Source: Sycobia sp. Sy_11 (taxonomy: Eukaryota > Arthropoda > Insecta > Hymenoptera > Epichrysomallidae). Taken from it: a stretch of 64,000 nucleotides of DNA. The DNA is taken from NCBI GenBank assembly GCA_018907035.1, contig JACCIC010000001.1:2959001-3023000 (forward strand), given 5' to 3'. The translations under genes and the position numbers were made by a program. Every line of letters begins with the position of its first letter. Position 1 is the first letter of the stretch. The notes beneath the pieces were generated by a model. The model was not told the origin of the DNA and did no database searches. It saw nothing but the letters and a program-made list of their open reading frames with translations. Positions 62,296 through 64,000 of the stretch are shown one piece after another.

Positions 62296-62450
62296 CAATT
62301 ATGCAAGAAACTTCAAACGTGAAATAAGCGGAAGTAAGTGCCTATATATTTATTATTCAGCACGGGCGTGTGCCACACTGTAAAGATCTTATCGCGTGTG
62401 TAATTATTATGACAATGCATTAATATATAGCCCAAATATCAGTATATGTA

Positions 62451-62455
<5 letters not shown>

Positions 62456-62502
<47 letters not shown>
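62456..62502. repeat. (TA)n microsatellite
   Basis: Uninterrupted TA dinucleotides. Confidence 0.95.
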
Positions 62503-62503
<1 letters not shown>

Positions 62504-63108
62504 GGGTATGCTGATCTCCTGTGAGCCGCCTACGCGCAAGAAACGTGAGTTTTGATTTAAGTAATAGGTTATATTAGGTTTTCTACATTGCGTTCATTCG
62601 TTAAACTGCTGCGCAAGAATTAACGTGTAGAAAGTTCATCGATATGCATCCTCTCTCTTTTTCTTAATTATTTCGAAAAGAAATGTACAGGCCACGCACA
62701 TTCTTAAATATATTAAGCTTTTATTATCGTATAAAATTAGTTACTTACCTGCCTTAGAAATTTCTATAGAAAGCATGTATAATGAAGTAAATATACATTC
62801 ATTTATTCATCATTCATTTATTTATTTACGATAATACTGTCAAGTAATAATCAAGTAATGATAAAATATTAAATAAAATATTTTAAAATTATGTATAAAA
62901 AGTAATAAAATTAAACTAATTTTTATATTAGTCGAAAAAAATGTTTTTCTTTTTGCACTATAGGAAAGCGATCATGCATAATTTTTGGTACAAGTTCTTA
63001 GAAGACGAATTCATTTGCATATCTTATAAAAAAAACTTGGATATTAAAAAAAAATATTTTCTATGTTTCTATTTTATTCGTATGTTTATACTAACATAAA
63101 TCGTTAAA

Positions 63109-63376
63109 TTAATAAATATTTTTATCGGTTTTATTTACTTTATACTATAATATTTTAACTAAAATAATGACAGTCACACTATCCTTGTTTATTATCATAA
63201 AAATTAAAAATAATAAAATAAAATAAAATAAAAATAATAAACTATATTCTATGTTTGTGAAGGACAACCTGACTGCCCCCACCACCATATTTTCTCCTTT
63301 TGTGGCCTACGTTTCGAACCGCTATGGTCGGCTACAGTTCATCCTCAGGAACTAAACAAAACTAAACTGTCAGTTT
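63109..63376. mobile_element. Foldback/Penelope-like fragment, left half
   Basis: Begins TTAATAAATATTTTTATCGG, continues with AATAATGACAGTCACACT and the AAAATAAAAT arm. It ends with the inverse of the GTTCGAAACG motif (CGTTTCGAACCGC at about 63309) and CATCCTCAGGAACTAAAC. The right arm is missing. Confidence 0.65.
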
Positions 63377-64000
63377 CAATTTTCAATTTGAATAAATCGT
63401 TAACAACTTTTATTCGTCTGAAAATTGATTTATCGAAATATTTCGTACAATATTTCAAGATATTTATGAACCAATCGATCAAGAAATTTTTAGTTCTTAC
63501 GAAACTACAATGATACGTTTTTGATAAAATGTAAGTTTTCTTAAATTGCAAAAATTATTTTTATAAAATATGGATAGTGTAAAAGAAAGTGCGACATTTA
63601 TTTTGTCATTATCCATCACCATCAAATAATACACCCCCATGTTCAATCATTTTAAAAAAGCCGATTTTTACCTTTTCTAAAATAAATTTTTTTTACATCT
63701 TATAAAATTTTTCAATATTTTATAACTCTACAGTTTTAAATTAGGAAGTTGCATTTAGTTAAATTAGGAAACAATATTTTTCCAATTCATTCTAAAAAGT
63801 GACGGTTTCTAAAATATTTGAAATCAGTTTTGTATTTTATGGAAATTGAAGATTTATACGTTATTTTTCATAAAAACTGATCGAGGGAATCCCGCTGAAT
63901 TTTTATATATGCCACTGTGTTCGTTAGAAAACGATGTAGGTTTAAATTGTGACTGATTTACGATACACACGTATTGAAAAATCAAGTATGTTCGTGGCAC
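63377..64000. other. AT-rich end of window
   Basis: No supported feature; the short minus frame 63345-63551 is low-complexity. Confidence 0.4.

Noticed and set aside
1..64000. CRISPR arrays, operons or bacterial-type signals
   Set aside because: The window is clearly eukaryotic with spliced genes. The regular 60-bp repeats at 4.5 kb have no spacer/repeat alternation.

Overview
This is a eukaryotic window, almost certainly from an insect and probably a hymenopteran. Genes are split by short AT-rich introns with GT-AG borders. The background is very AT-rich with many (TA)n and (GA)n microsatellites. Relics of at least eight mariner elements, two Ty3/gypsy elements and an R1-like LINE are present, and one mariner resembles the mellifera subfamily. 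The insect assignment is firm; the order is inferred.

Layout. 1-1124 (minus): the first three coding exons of exportin-2 (Cse1), running off the left edge. 1722-3371 (minus): a five-exon gene for a 215-residue coiled-coil protein I cannot name. 4.5-6.7 kb: a minisatellite-bearing dispersed repeat, a diverged direct duplication and a foldback retroelement-like copy. 8793-12216 and 13812-18442 (plus): two complete, tandem, diverged maelstrom genes (HMG box plus MAEL domain; piRNA pathway) with nearly matching exon structure, including a shared terminal intron at the stop codon or in the 3' UTR. 20-26 kb: a nest of five mariner copies, most of it enclosed by an inverted pair of another repeat. 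26.8-29.4 kb: a truncated Ty3/gypsy element (minus) with a complete 5' LTR and primer-binding site. 30-33.7 kb: a second decayed gypsy (plus). 33.8-35.2 kb: an R1-like LINE fragment abutting a mariner. 36-38 kb: a tRNA-like SINE relic and another mariner. 38.3-40.7 kb: two foldback elements in opposite orientation. 41.4-44.2 kb: a second minisatellite repeat split by a solo LTR, then a complete-length dead mariner. 44.2-64 kb: no gene that I can support; microsatellites, locally CpG-rich blocks, palindromes and further repeat copies.

The most noteworthy items are the maelstrom tandem duplication and an interspersed family with very long AT-rich inverted arms, a one-sided extension of about 40 bp, 13-14 bp target duplications and a hammerhead-like motif. 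Together these suggest a non-autonomous Penelope-like retroelement. One related copy lies 15 bp from the last splice acceptor of the second maelstrom gene. All exon coordinates were derived by hand from splice consensus, reading frame and protein similarity.
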